A stretch of DNA of 64,000 nt from Herbiconiux moechotypicola (GTDB lineage Bacteria; Actinomycetota; Actinomycetes; Actinomycetales; Microbacteriaceae), in contig NZ_JANLCN010000007.1 in NCBI RefSeq assembly GCF_024979255.1, forward strand, positions 1-64,000, given 5' to 3'. The position numbers and the translations under genes were made by a program. How positions within the stretch are numbered: the first letter of the stretch is position 1; each line of letters begins with the position of its first letter. Below the pieces are notes generated by a model. The model was not told the DNA's origin, did not search any database, and saw only the letters and a list, made by a program, of their open reading frames with translations. Shown piece after piece: positions 30,144 to 39,512 of the stretch.

Positions 30144-31112
30144 ATGAGCGACGAACGCCGAGACGACAAGCCGGAGTTTCCGGAGAGTGCGGCGACCCCG
30201 GCCGAGCCGGCCGCCCCGTCCACCCCGCCGATGCCGGCGATCCCGGGGTGGGAGCCGACGGGTTCGCGCGACCTCACCCCCGACCGCGCGACACCGGTGG
30301 TCGAGGAGACGGTCGTCGAGGAGCCCGCCGTGGTGGAGCAGGCCCCGTCGCCCGCTGACGGGCAGACCAGGGCCCCCATCGGCGGGCCGTACGTCGTGAC
30401 CGAGACCGGGGCGCCGGTGGCGGAGCAGGCCGTCGTGGCCTACGAGCGCCAGCCCATCGGCGGTCCCTACGTCACCTCGTCGGAGCCGGCCGCCTACCCC
30501 GATCCCGAGCCCGCCGCGTATGCGGCCGTGCCTGCCGCGGCGCCCGTGGGCGAGGTCGCGTACGCGCAGTATCAGCCGGTTCCCCAGCCGGTCGCTCCCG
30601 TGGCTCCCACGCCCCGGGGCAACCGCGGGGGCGGCACGCTTCTCGCGCTGGCGGGTACGGTCGTGTTCGCGGCGGTGTTCGCGGCCGTGGCGTTCGTGAT
30701 CGTCACCCTCAACGTCCCGGGAGCCGCCGGTCTGGCGGCGTTCGGATCGTTCCTGGCCAGTGCCGCGTTCATCGTGCCGGTGGTCGTGTTCGCGGTCTCG
30801 CTCATCCTGATCGTGCTCATCGTCAACCGGGCAGGCTGGTGGGCCTACGTGCTCGGCGGTTTCGTGGTGGCGGTGCTGGTGTACGTCGGCGGGATAGCGG
30901 GTGCCCTGGTGCACGTGCAGGCCTGGGGATGGCAGCCGCAGGAGCAGTACGACTTCGTCCGCTCGCTCACGATGGACCCGCTCACGCTGGCGGGTGCCAT
31001 CATCGCCCGCGAGGTGTCGATCTGGACAGGCGCGGTGATCGCCGCGCGCGGGCGCAGGGTGAAGACGGCGAACGCCGCAGCCTACGCCGAGTGGCAGCAG
31101 CGCGACATTTGA
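30144..31112 (+). CDS. Membrane protein with long Pro/Glu/Val-rich cytoplasmic N-terminus
   Basis: 322 residues. Residues 1 to about 165 are disordered-looking (rich in Pro, Ala, Glu and Val), with a twice-repeated motif PIGGPYV (near 77 and 107). Four hydrophobic segments follow (TLLALAGTVVFAAVFAAVAF, FIVPVVVFAVSLILIVLIV, WAYVLGGFVVAVLVYVGGIAG and a last one near IWTGAVIAA). The family is not recognised beyond an actinobacterial membrane-protein type. TACAGT (30132-30137) lies 6 nt upstream of the ATG, so the message is probably leaderless and starts right after the rpoC terminator. Its TGA stop is part of the rpsL -35 box. Confidence 0.75.
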   Translation: MSDERRDDKPEFPESAATPAEPAAPSTPPMPAIPGWEPTGSRDLTPDRATPVVEETVVEEPAVVEQAPSPADGQTRAPIGGPYVVTETGAPVAEQAVVAYERQPIGGPYVTSSEPAAYPDPEPAAYAAVPAAAPVGEVAYAQYQPVPQPVAPVAPTPRGNRGGGTLLALAGTVVFAAVFAAVAFVIVTLNVPGAAGLAAFGSFLASAAFIVPVVVFAVSLILIVLIVNRAGWWAYVLGGFVVAVLVYVGGIAGALVHVQAWGWQPQEQYDFVRSLTMDPLTLAGAIIAREVSIWTGAVIAARGRRVKTANAAAYAEWQQRDI

Positions 31113-31282
31113 CCGAAGGGCAAACGGGGGCTATCATTTTCCGGGTGTGTGCATACTTGCATGCCCAGATTTAGAGCGAAGCAGAACGAAAGTTCCCACT
31201 GCTCCACCAACCAGCGATACCAGAGCCATTTTGTACCGCCGGTGGGTCCAACCGCATCCGACACGCCATCCGGCGTCATGCG
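31109..31282 (+). promoter_or_regulatory. str operon promoter and structured leader
   Basis: A -35 TTGACC (31109-31114) and -10 TATCAT (31132-31137) are separated by 17 bp; TGA of the -35 is the stop codon of the preceding gene. The leader of about 175 nt has a hairpin at its 5' end (31143-31166) and another at 31253-31282 (outer CGCAT/ATGCG, inner ACGCC/GGCGT). Confidence 0.7.
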
Positions 31283-31321
31283 AACACTGACACCAAGCGT
31301 TACGAAAACAAGGAGCAAGTA

Positions 31322-31696
31322 GTGCCAACCATTCAGCAGTTGGTCCGTAAGGGTCGCAGCCCCAAGGTCACCAAGACCAAGGCGCCCGCCCTGAAGGCCA
31401 ACCCCCAGCAGCGCGGCGTGTGCACCCGTGTGTACACCACCACCCCCAAGAAGCCGAACTCCGCGCTTCGCAAGGTCGCCCGCGTCAAGCTGTCGAACGG
31501 CACCGAGGTCACCGCCTACATCCCCGGCGAGGGCCACAACCTCCAGGAGCACTCGATGGTGCTCGTGCGCGGCGGGCGTGTGAAAGACCTCCCCGGTGTG
31601 CGCTACAAGATCATCCGCGGTGCGCTCGACACGCAGGCCGTGAAGAACCGCAAGCAGGCTCGCAGCCGTTACGGCGCGAAGATGGAGAAGAAGTAA
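31322..31696 (+). CDS. rpsL: 30S ribosomal protein S12
   Basis: 124 residues, the decoding-centre protein. GTG start with AAGGAGCAAGTA upstream. Lys43 (TPKKPNS) and Lys88 (GRVKDLPG), the classical sites of streptomycin-resistance mutations, are both unmodified lysines, predicting streptomycin sensitivity at this locus. The stop overlaps the rpsG start by one base (TAATG). First gene of the str operon. Confidence 0.98.
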   Translation: MPTIQQLVRKGRSPKVTKTKAPALKANPQQRGVCTRVYTTTPKKPNSALRKVARVKLSNGTEVTAYIPGEGHNLQEHSMVLVRGGRVKDLPGVRYKIIRGALDTQAVKNRKQARSRYGAKMEKK

Positions 31697-32166
31697 TGCC
31701 TCGCAAGGGTCCCGCCCCGAAGCGCCCCGTGGTCGCCGACCCGGTCTACGGCGCACAGATCGTCAGCCAGCTCGTCAACAAGATCCTCCTCGACGGCAAG
31801 AAGGCCACCGCTGAGCGCATCGTCTACGACGCCCTCGAGGGTGTCGCCGCGAAGAACAGCCAGGATGCCGTCGTCACCCTGAAGAAGGCTCTCGACAACG
31901 TGCGTCCCACCCTCGAGGTGCGCAGCCGCCGTGTCGGTGGCTCGACCTACCAGGTGCCGATCGAGGTCAAGCCGCACCGTGCGAACACCCTCGCGCTGCG
32001 CTGGCTCACCACCTACGCGAAGGCCCGCCGCGAGAAGACCATGACCGAGCGTCTCACCAACGAGATCCTCGACGCCTCGAACGGCCTCGGTGCCGCGGTC
32101 AAGCGCCGCGAAGACACCCACAAGATGGCCGAGTCGAACAAGGCCTTCGCGCACTACCGCTGGTAG
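31696..32166 (+). CDS. rpsG: 30S ribosomal protein S7
   Basis: 156 residues; S7 initiates 16S rRNA 3'-domain assembly. It begins [10 protein letters not shown] and contains [31 protein letters not shown] and the C-terminal [14 protein letters not shown]. Length and motifs are normal. It starts inside the rpsL stop codon (TAATG) and is followed after 57 nt by fusA. In E. coli S7 represses the str operon; whether that holds here is not visible. Confidence 0.98.
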   Translation: MPRKGPAPKRPVVADPVYGAQIVSQLVNKILLDGKKATAERIVYDALEGVAAKNSQDAVVTLKKALDNVRPTLEVRSRRVGGSTYQVPIEVKPHRANTLALRWLTTYAKARREKTMTERLTNEILDASNGLGAAVKRREDTHKMAESNKAFAHYRW

Positions 32167-32223
32167 CCCCTGCGGCGCGCGGCGCCTCCCGCTCTTTCCC
32201 TTTTCTACCTATCGGAGGAATCC

Positions 32224-34338
32224 GTGGCACAGGACGTGCTCACCGACCTGAACAAGGTCCGCAACATCGGCATCATGGCCCACATCGATGCCGGCAAGAC
32301 CACCACCACCGAGCGCATCCTGTTCTACACGGGCATCACCCACAAGATCGGTGAGGTCCACGACGGTGCGGCGACGATGGACTGGATGGCGCAGGAGCAG
32401 GAGCGTGGCATCACGATCACCTCCGCCGCCACCACCTGCTTCTGGAACAAGAACCAGATCAACATCATCGACACCCCCGGTCACGTCGACTTCACGGTCG
32501 AGGTGGAGCGTTCGCTCCGCGTGCTCGACGGTGCGGTCGCGGTGTTCGACGGCAAGGAGGGCGTGGAGCCCCAGTCCGAGACCGTGTGGCGCCAGGCCGA
32601 CAAGTACAACGTGCCCCGCATCTGCTTCGTCAACAAGATGGACAAGCTGGGCGCCGACTTCTACTTCACGGTCGACACCATCATCAACCGCCTCGGCGCG
32701 AAGCCCCTGGTGATCCAGCTCCCGATCGGCGCGGAGTCCTCCTTCGAGGGCGTCGTCGACCTGGTCGAGATGCGTGCGCTCACCTGGCGCGGCGACGCCA
32801 AGGGTGACGTGCAGATGGGCGCCAAGTACGAGATCGAGGAGATCCCGGCCGACCTCAAGGAGAAGGCCGAGGAGTACCGCCAGGTGCTGCTCGAGACCGT
32901 CGCCGAGAGCGACGACGAGCTGCTCGAGAAGTTCTTCGGCGGTGAGGAGCTCACGGTCGCCGAGATCAAGGGCGCCATCCGCAAGATGACGGTCAACTCG
33001 GAGCTCTACCCGGTGCTCTGCGGGTCGGCGTTCAAGAACCGCGGCGTGCAGCCCATGCTCGACGCGGTGGTCGACTACCTGCCGTCGCCGCTCGACGTGC
33101 CCGCCACCGAGGGTCACGACATCCGCGACGAAGAGATCATCATCGAGCGCCACCCCGACCCGAAAGACCCGTTCGCGGCTCTCGCGTTCAAGGTCGCGGT
33201 GCACCCGTTCTTCGGTCGTCTCACCTACGTGCGCGTCTACTCGGGCCAGCTCGAGTCGGGTGGTCAGGTGATGAACTCCACCAAGGGCAAGAAGGAGCGC
33301 ATCGGCAAGATCTTCCAGATGCACTCCAACAAGGAGAACCCGGTCGACTCGGTGACCGCCGGTCACATCTACGCGGTCATCGGCCTGAAGGACACCACCA
33401 CCGGTGACACCCTGTCCGACCCGAACAACCAGGTCGTGCTCGAGTCGATGACCTTCCCGGAGCCCGTGATCGAGGTGGCCATCGAGCCGAAGACCAAGGC
33501 CGACCAGGAGAAGCTGGGTGTCGCCATCCAGAAGCTCGCCGAAGAAGACCCCACGTTCCGCACCGAGCAGAACCAGGAGACCGGTCAGACGGTCATCAAG
33601 GGCATGGGCGAGCTCCACCTCGACATCCTCGTCGACCGCATGAAGCGCGAGTTCAACGTGGAGGCCAACGTCGGCAAGCCCCAGGTGGCCTACCGCGAGA
33701 CCATCCGCAAGACCGTCGAGCGCCACGACTACACCCACAAGAAGCAGACCGGTGGTTCCGGTCAGTTCGCGAAGGTGCAGATCGCCATCGAGCCGCTCGA
33801 GGTCACCGCCGAGACGGTGTACGAGTTCGAGAACAAGGTCACCGGTGGTCGCGTTCCCCGCGAGTACATCCCCTCGGTCGACGCCGGTATCCAGGATGCG
33901 CTGCAGGTCGGTGTGCTCGCCGGGTACCCGATGGTGGGCGTCAAGGCCACCCTCATCGACGGCGCGTACCACGACGTCGACTCCTCGGAGATGGCGTTCA
34001 AGATCGCCGGCTCCATGGCGTTCAAGGAGGCTGCCCGCAAGGCCAGCCCCGTGCTGCTCGAGCCGCTCATGGCGGTCGAGGTGCGCACCCCCGAGGAGTA
34101 CATGGGCGACGTGATCGGCGACCTGAACTCCCGCCGCGGCCAGATCCAGTCGATGGAGGACGCCTCCGGCGTCAAGGTCGTGCGTGCTCACGTTCCGCTG
34201 TCGGAGATGTTCGGTTACATCGGTGACCTTCGCTCCAAGACGTCGGGCCGTGCGGTGTACTCGATGACCTTCGAGAGCTACGCCGAGGTCCCGAAGGCTG
34301 TGGCCGACGAGATCATCCAGAAGAACAAGGGCGAGTAA
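32224..34338 (+). CDS. fusA: Elongation factor G
   Basis: 704-residue translocation GTPase. GTG start with GGAGGAATCC just upstream. G motifs: [13 protein letters not shown] (P-loop), the switch II region DTPGHVDF and NKMDKLGAD. Domain IV carries [13 protein letters not shown] and [11 protein letters not shown], and the C-terminal domain V has [14 protein letters not shown]. The full length is intact. Third gene of the str operon. Confidence 0.98.
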   Translation: MAQDVLTDLNKVRNIGIMAHIDAGKTTTTERILFYTGITHKIGEVHDGAATMDWMAQEQERGITITSAATTCFWNKNQINIIDTPGHVDFTVEVERSLRVLDGAVAVFDGKEGVEPQSETVWRQADKYNVPRICFVNKMDKLGADFYFTVDTIINRLGAKPLVIQLPIGAESSFEGVVDLVEMRALTWRGDAKGDVQMGAKYEIEEIPADLKEKAEEYRQVLLETVAESDDELLEKFFGGEELTVAEIKGAIRKMTVNSELYPVLCGSAFKNRGVQPMLDAVVDYLPSPLDVPATEGHDIRDEEIIIERHPDPKDPFAALAFKVAVHPFFGRLTYVRVYSGQLESGGQVMNSTKGKKERIGKIFQMHSNKENPVDSVTAGHIYAVIGLKDTTTGDTLSDPNNQVVLESMTFPEPVIEVAIEPKTKADQEKLGVAIQKLAEEDPTFRTEQNQETGQTVIKGMGELHLDILVDRMKREFNVEANVGKPQVAYRETIRKTVERHDYTHKKQTGGSGQFAKVQIAIEPLEVTAETVYEFENKVTGGRVPREYIPSVDAGIQDALQVGVLAGYPMVGVKATLIDGAYHDVDSSEMAFKIAGSMAFKEAARKASPVLLEPLMAVEVRTPEEYMGDVIGDLNSRRGQIQSMEDASGVKVVRAHVPLSEMFGYIGDLRSKTSGRAVYSMTFESYAEVPKAVADEIIQKNKGE

Positions 34339-34398
34339 CTCCCGAGTTCTGCGGGCCTCGTAGGTTCGCGTAACATATCAACACACCCCCGCCTGACT

Positions 34399-34419
34399 CC
34401 GGATGCATCCAGCATCCGG
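34399..34419 (+). promoter_or_regulatory. Hairpin in the tuf leader
   Basis: CCGGATGC (34399-34406) and GCATCCGG (34412-34419) form a perfect 8-bp stem with a 5-nt loop, 32 nt before the tuf start. A weak promoter (TAACAT at 34371-34376) may precede it. Confidence 0.4.
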
Positions 34420-34450
34420 TGTCCGGCATGACAGTCCTGAGGAGGACCAA

Positions 34451-35644
<1,194 letters not shown>

Positions 35645-35655
35645 CACCGCTTCAC

Positions 35656-35689
35656 CGAAAGGGCCGCACCTCAGGGTGCGGCCCTTTCG
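35656..35689 (+). terminator. tuf (str operon) terminator
   Basis: A perfect 15-bp stem (CGAAAGGGCCGCACC at 35656-35670 with its complement at 35675-35689), loop TCAG. The right arm ends in CCCTTTCG and is followed by TCGTG. Confidence 0.85.
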
Positions 35690-35713
35690 TCGTGTTCGGG
35701 GTTAGATCGAAGG

Positions 35714-36682
35714 ATGCCACGTCTTCGCCGCTCGGACTCCTCGGGTCGCGGCATCCGCCGCCTCAGAGCCGGAACAGGATTCACCTATCGGAGCGACGAC
35801 GGCGACACCGTCCGTGACCCGGAGCTGCGGGCGCGCATCGAGCATCTCGCCATCCCGCCCGCCTGGACCGATGTGTGGATCGCTCCCTACGCCAACGGGC
35901 ACATCCAGGCCACGGGTATCGACGGCGCCGGCCGCCGCCAGTACATCTACCATCCGACCTGGCGCGAACAGAAGGATCGCATCAAGTTCGACCGCTCGCT
36001 CGCGCTGGCCGAGTCGTTGCCTGTGGCGCGCCGGCTCGTCACGATCGATCTCCGCCGGGAGGGGTACCCGCGGGAGCGTGCCCTGGCGGCGGGTTTCCGG
36101 ATGCTCGACACCGGCTCCCTGAGGGTCGGCAACGAGCGCTACGCCGAGCAGCACGGCAGCTACGGACTCACCAGCCTGCTGGGGGAGCACGCGCACGTCT
36201 CAGGCGAGGTCGTGGCGCTGGAGTTCCCCGCCAAGAGCGGGGAGGAGTGGTCGTCCGAGATCCACGATGCCGACCTCGCGCACGTGGTGCGCAGCCTCAA
36301 GCGCCGCGGCCCGCAGGCGCGCCTGCTGGCCTGGAAGAGCGGGGCGCGCTGGCACCCGGTCGATCCGGCCGAGATCAATGACTACGTGCGCGAGCGCACC
36401 GGCGGCCAGTTCACCGCGAAGGACTTCCGTACCCTCCACGGCACCCTCGCAGCCGCCGTGAGCCTGGCGCGCCGCGGACCGGAGATGACCAAGACGGCCC
36501 GCACCCGCGCTCTCGCCCAGGCGATGCGCGACGCCGCAGTCGTGCTGGGCAACACGCCGGCCATCGCGAAGAAGAGCTATGTCGACCCCCGGCTGATCGA
36601 CCACTACACCGCGGGCGCTACCATCGACCCGTCCCGCCTCGACTCCGCCGAGTCGGAACTCCGGGCCCTCCTCTACTCCTGA
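35714..36682 (+). CDS. DNA topoisomerase IB (poxvirus type)
   Basis: 322 residues. Relaxes supercoils through a 3'-phosphotyrosyl intermediate. The N-terminal domain has IPPAWTDVWIAPYANGHIQATG with GRRQYIYHPTWR after it. The catalytic part contains LRREGYPRERALAAGFRMLDT, VGNERYAE, the RTLHGT motif and the active-site tyrosine in KKSYVDPRL (Tyr289). All expected residues are visible. TTAGAT (35702-35707) 6 nt before the ATG suggests a leaderless message. It opens the accessory insert between the str and S10 operons, and its last 10 nt overlap a convergent gene. Confidence 0.92.
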   Translation: MPRLRRSDSSGRGIRRLRAGTGFTYRSDDGDTVRDPELRARIEHLAIPPAWTDVWIAPYANGHIQATGIDGAGRRQYIYHPTWREQKDRIKFDRSLALAESLPVARRLVTIDLRREGYPRERALAAGFRMLDTGSLRVGNERYAEQHGSYGLTSLLGEHAHVSGEVVALEFPAKSGEEWSSEIHDADLAHVVRSLKRRGPQARLLAWKSGARWHPVDPAEINDYVRERTGGQFTAKDFRTLHGTLAAAVSLARRGPEMTKTARTRALAQAMRDAAVVLGNTPAIAKKSYVDPRLIDHYTAGATIDPSRLDSAESELRALLYS

Positions 36683-37029
36683 GCCGACCCGGCGGCAACC
36701 CACTCGACGACCGCGCCGTCGTGCACGAACTCGAGGTCGACGAGGGCGCCCGTCTCCTCGAGCATCCCGTTCACCGTGAGGCTCCCGTCGACCAGCTGCG
36801 CCTCCGAGATGCTGAAGCGGCCGGAAGCCGCCACTGCCTGCGGGAGCCACGCCCCGGAGGGATGGAGCCAGAAGCCGAGACGCTCGACCCCGTAGAGGCG
36901 CACGACGGCCACGCCCTCGAACCGCGTTGTGCGTTCCCCGCGCTCCAGGCGCACGACGGCCGTGGCACCGTGGCGGCGGATATCGACCAGGCAGGCTCCG
37001 TAGAGCGTGTTCCAGAGCGCCGGATTCAT
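36673..37029 (-). CDS. Hypothetical protein
   Basis: 118 residues, no family recognised. It begins MNPALWNTLYGACLVDIRR and is rich in short beta-type stretches (GVAVVRLYGVERLGFWLHPSG, LVDLEFVHDGAVVEWV), suggesting a small beta-barrel. The start is chosen at the ATG at 37029; no convincing Shine-Dalgarno is seen, and an in-frame TTG lies just upstream. The 3' end overlaps topoisomerase IB by 10 nt in convergent orientation. Codon use is like that of its neighbours. Confidence 0.55.
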   Translation of the reverse strand: MNPALWNTLYGACLVDIRRHGATAVVRLERGERTTRFEGVAVVRLYGVERLGFWLHPSGAWLPQAVAASGRFSISEAQLVDGSLTVNGMLEETGALVDLEFVHDGAVVEWVAAGSAQE

Positions 37030-37114
37030 GATGATGAGCAATCCACGACTACGAGTGACCCACGGTGAGGCCGTGAAGTCAAGACTTGTTTTGGTGGGGG
37101 AGGGGCGCACAATA

Positions 37115-37227
37115 GGGGCAATCGTTCTTACGGGAGGCCCGCCGCCAGGCGCTGCGAACAGAGCCAGGCCGTGAGCGACCGGCGTATTTTGACGACTGGG
37201 CCCCGGGTCTCCCGTGAGAGCGTTCTG
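37115..37227. repeat. 113-bp direct repeat, copy 1 (MITE-like)
   Basis: Identical over 113 bases to 37929-38041. It carries imperfect terminal inverted repeats of 19 bp (37123-37141 with 37204-37222; 16 of 19 positions pair). There is no open frame with coding character inside. It lies directly upstream of the topoisomerase IB remnant. The 37030-37491 stretch has no intact gene: it holds this repeat, the remnant and a leaderless promoter. Confidence 0.85.
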
Positions 37228-37244
37228 GCCGACAGGCTGTCCAC

Positions 37245-37380
37245 GAGTACGTGAGTGAGCGCACGGGCGGAGGGCTCGCAGCCGAAGACTTCCACACCCT
37301 GCACGGCACGGCCGCGGCCGCAGTGAGCCTCCCCCACAGCGGCCCGCAGCCCACCAAAACCCGTCAGGAGCGACGATCGA
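37245..37380 (+). pseudogene. Remnant of a second topoisomerase IB gene
   Basis: Reading in frame from GAG TAC at 37245, about 45 codons give EYVSERTGGGLAAEDFHTLH and continue with GTAAAAVSL, closely matching DYVRERTGGQFTAKDFRTLH and GTLAAAVSL of the intact enzyme at 35714-36682 (about 27 of 44 identical). Nothing before the EYV or after the TKTRQ segment matches, and no start or active-site tyrosine is present. The divergence shows that it is not a recent duplicate of the neighbour but the leftover of a distinct paralogue. Confidence 0.75.
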
Positions 37381-37479
37381 CGCCTCGAAGCTCGGCCAAG
37401 TCGGTGGTGCGCGTGCTCCGCAGAAATCCAGCTTTCACGTGCGTCCGCCAGGAAACACCAAGGGCGAGGATTGCTCGTG

Positions 37480-37485
37480 TATGAT
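37480..37485 (+). promoter_or_regulatory. -10 element of a leaderless gene
   Basis: TATGAT, 6 nt upstream of the GTG at 37492, with no Shine-Dalgarno. Confidence 0.5.
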
Positions 37486-37491
37486 GCGTCT

Positions 37492-37896
37492 GTGACCCAT
37501 TCGGATCCAGCGACGGCGTGGAGACTGGTTGCAGAAGCACGCCGCAATGCAAGGCAGCATCGGCACGTCGCAGCGCGGCGGTCCTACGAGCACGCGATCG
37601 ACAGGTTCCGGGCAATCGACGATCGCTTCTCGGTGGCTGCGCTTTCCCTCGAGCTTGCATCGGCGATATCGGACGAGGACTCCGATGCTGCACTCTGGCT
37701 CATCATGCAGGCGGTAGAAGCCGTCGTGGGCGCTGGCGGTGGCTACGCGACGATCGAGGCGGCCATTCCGCTGCAGGAACGCATCCTGGCTCGTATCGAT
37801 GACGAGTCGGCCGCCGCAGTGCGGGCAGAAACGGATGCGCTTCTGACAGATTACGGGACGGAGAACCCGCGCAGTCCTGCCGGCTCCTCTGGCTAA
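37492..37896 (+). CDS. Hypothetical helical protein between the 113-bp repeats
   Basis: 134 residues, not recognised. It is almost wholly alpha-helical by composition, with a TPR-like pattern (AWRLVAEARRNARQHRHVAA, YEHAIDRFRAIDDRFSVAAL, ALWLIMQAVEAVVGAGGGYA). GTG start, preceded at 6 nt by TATGAT, so probably leaderless. G+C and codon bias look somewhat lower than in flanking genes, in keeping with acquired DNA. It is bracketed by the 113-bp direct repeats and could be lost by recombination between them. Confidence 0.6.
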   Translation: MTHSDPATAWRLVAEARRNARQHRHVAARRSYEHAIDRFRAIDDRFSVAALSLELASAISDEDSDAALWLIMQAVEAVVGAGGGYATIEAAIPLQERILARIDDESAAAVRAETDALLTDYGTENPRSPAGSSG

Positions 37897-37928
37897 GACG
37901 ATGGCTGCATTGTGATGTCGGAGAGCAG

Positions 37929-38041
37929 GGGGCAATCGTTCTTACGGGAGGCCCGCCGCCAGGCGCTGCGAACAGAGCCAGGCCGTGAGCGACCGGCGTA
38001 TTTTGACGACTGGGCCCCGGGTCTCCCGTGAGAGCGTTCTG
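37929..38041. repeat. 113-bp direct repeat, copy 2 (MITE-like)
   Basis: Identical to 37115-37227 and in the same orientation. After it the right-end motif TCCCGTGAGAG recurs once more (38044-38054), and the sequence then resembles that following copy 1 (TCTGGCCGAACAGGC versus TCTGGCCGACAGGC). This suggests a small extra duplication at the right end. 37897-38130 otherwise holds nothing recognisable except the promoter of the next gene. Confidence 0.85.
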
Positions 38042-38118
38042 TGTCCCGTGAGAGATCTCTGGCCGAACAGGCCTCCAGGTTGTTCGTTGCCCGACACGAG
38101 GCCGAAACCTGATGCGCC

Positions 38119-38124
38119 TAGCGT
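38119..38124 (+). promoter_or_regulatory. -10 element of a leaderless gene
   Basis: TAGCGT, 6 nt upstream of the GTG at 38131, with no Shine-Dalgarno. Confidence 0.45.
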
Positions 38125-38130
38125 GGAACC

Positions 38131-38901
38131 GTGTTCACCAAGCTCGACCCCTCTGCGCCGGACGGCTTCTTCGAGGCCGAGGCAGCAGGACTCGCCTGGC
38201 TGGCCGAGGCGGGTGGCGCGCGCTGTGTGAAGGTGGAGCGGGTCGGGCCCGACCGGATCGACTTGGAAGAGCTGACGAGCGCGCGGCCGAGTCGCGAGGC
38301 GGCACGCCGATTCGGGGAGCTGCTCGCCGTGACGCACCGCGCGGGTGCGCCCGCCTTCGGCTCGCCTCCTGCAGGGTGGGAAGGCCCTAGCTTCATCGGC
38401 CGCCGCGAGATGTCCGTGCGCGAGCACGAGCAATGGAGTGACTTCTATGTGCTCGAACGGGTGATGCCTTACGCCGAACAAGCGGTGGGAAGAGGCAACC
38501 TCACGGCCGAGGGCTATCGCACGGTCGCCCGGGCGTGCGACCTCATCCGCTCCGGCATCTTCGACGACGGCGAACCGCCGGCGCGCGTGCACGGGGACCT
38601 GTGGTCGGGCAACGTGATGTGGACGCAGACCGGGGTCGTGCTGATCGATCCGGCAGCCCACGGGGGCCATCGCGAGACCGATCTGGCCATGCTCGTGCTC
38701 TTCGGGGCGCCCTTCGTCGACGACATCCTCGCGGGCTACGACAAGGCCGCTCCGCTGGCTCCAGGATGGGCGGGACGGGTGCCGATGCACCAGCTCTTCC
38801 CGCTCGCGGTGCACGCCGTGGGGCACGGACCGTCGTACGGGATCGAGCTCGAGAGGGCGGCGTCGGCGGTCCTCCGATTCGGGGCGGGATCGGCGTCCTG
38901 A
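38131..38901 (+). CDS. Fructosamine kinase family protein
   Basis: 256 residues of the fructosamine/ketosamine-3-kinase (FN3K) branch of the aminoglycoside-phosphotransferase fold. The catalytic loop RVHGDLWSGNVMWT is followed by LIDPAAHGGHRETDLAML (metal-binding Asp), both diagnostic of FN3K-like kinases. N-terminal parts include FFEAEAAGLAWLAEAGGARC. It probably phosphorylates glycated amines or a sugar; the substrate is not established. GTG start, leaderless by the -10 position. It is the last gene of the insert before the S10 operon. Confidence 0.85.
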   Translation: MFTKLDPSAPDGFFEAEAAGLAWLAEAGGARCVKVERVGPDRIDLEELTSARPSREAARRFGELLAVTHRAGAPAFGSPPAGWEGPSFIGRREMSVREHEQWSDFYVLERVMPYAEQAVGRGNLTAEGYRTVARACDLIRSGIFDDGEPPARVHGDLWSGNVMWTQTGVVLIDPAAHGGHRETDLAMLVLFGAPFVDDILAGYDKAAPLAPGWAGRVPMHQLFPLAVHAVGHGPSYGIELERAASAVLRFGAGSAS

Positions 38902-38918
38902 TGCGCGACACGCCCGGG

Positions 38919-39026
38919 TTGCAAGTACCGCCGGGATGTGGCAAACTCTTCTAGTTCAACATTTCGGGCCGCTCTGCGTGCCTGGATCACTGTCTTGGCA
39001 GTGCATAGCCCGGTGAGGTCATCCTC
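38919..39026 (+). promoter_or_regulatory. S10 operon promoter and leader structure
   Basis: Possible -35 TTGCAA (38919-38924) and -10 CAAACT (38942-38947), 17 bp apart. The leader up to rpsJ is about 225 nt. It contains a stem CGGGC/GCCCG (38965-38969 with 39008-39012) enclosing a CACTG/CAGTG hairpin (38988-39003), and a small GAGG/CCTC hairpin (39015-39026). No other gene is seen in 38902-39179. Confidence 0.5.
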
Positions 39027-39179
39027 CGAGTCGGTTAGGCCGCAGACAGCAGAACACAGCTTAATCGCACCCCACACCTTCTTCGGGAGAGTCGTGCGTG
39101 TGCGTGCTTGAAAGCAGAACAGCGGTGCGTCCGATGCAGTCGAGGCTGTATGACGCGTAAGAAAGAGAGAGAGTCACAC

Positions 39180-39488
39180 ATGGCGGGACAGAAGATCCGC
39201 ATTCGACTTAAGTCGTATGACCACGAGGTCATCGACACCTCGGCACGCAAGATCGTCGACACGGTCACGCGCGCAGGAGCCACCGTCGTCGGCCCCGTGC
39301 CGCTCCCGACGGAGAAGAACGTGGTCGCCGTGATCCGTTCGCCTCACAAGTACAAGGACAGCCGCGAGCACTTCGAGATGCGCACCCACAAGCGCCTCAT
39401 CGACATCATCGACCCGACGCCCAAGGCCGTCGACTCGCTGATGCGCCTCGACCTCCCGGCCGACGTCAACATCGAGATCAAGCTCTGA
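39180..39488 (+). CDS. rpsJ: 30S ribosomal protein S10 (NusE)
   Basis: 102 residues. It begins [20 protein letters not shown] and has the canonical loop [21 protein letters not shown]10 is also NusE, the partner of NusB on boxA RNA. The ATG at 39180 is preceded by a purine tract AAGAAAGAGAGAGAG. First gene of the S10 operon. Confidence 0.98.
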   Translation: MAGQKIRIRLKSYDHEVIDTSARKIVDTVTRAGATVVGPVPLPTEKNVVAVIRSPHKYKDSREHFEMRTHKRLIDIIDPTPKAVDSLMRLDLPADVNIEIKL

Positions 39489-39512
39489 GCGCGGAAGGAC
39501 CAGGACTAAGCA

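Noticed and set aside
37115-38041. Composite transposon
   Set aside because: No transposase or integrase gene is present between or near the repeats; a passive MITE-like repeat or segmental duplication fits better.
37942-38826. Minus-strand frame ending in a peptide that also ends a frame at 37128-37547
   Set aside because: The shared end is only the translation of the 113-bp repeat; the rest is antisense to the fructosamine kinase gene.
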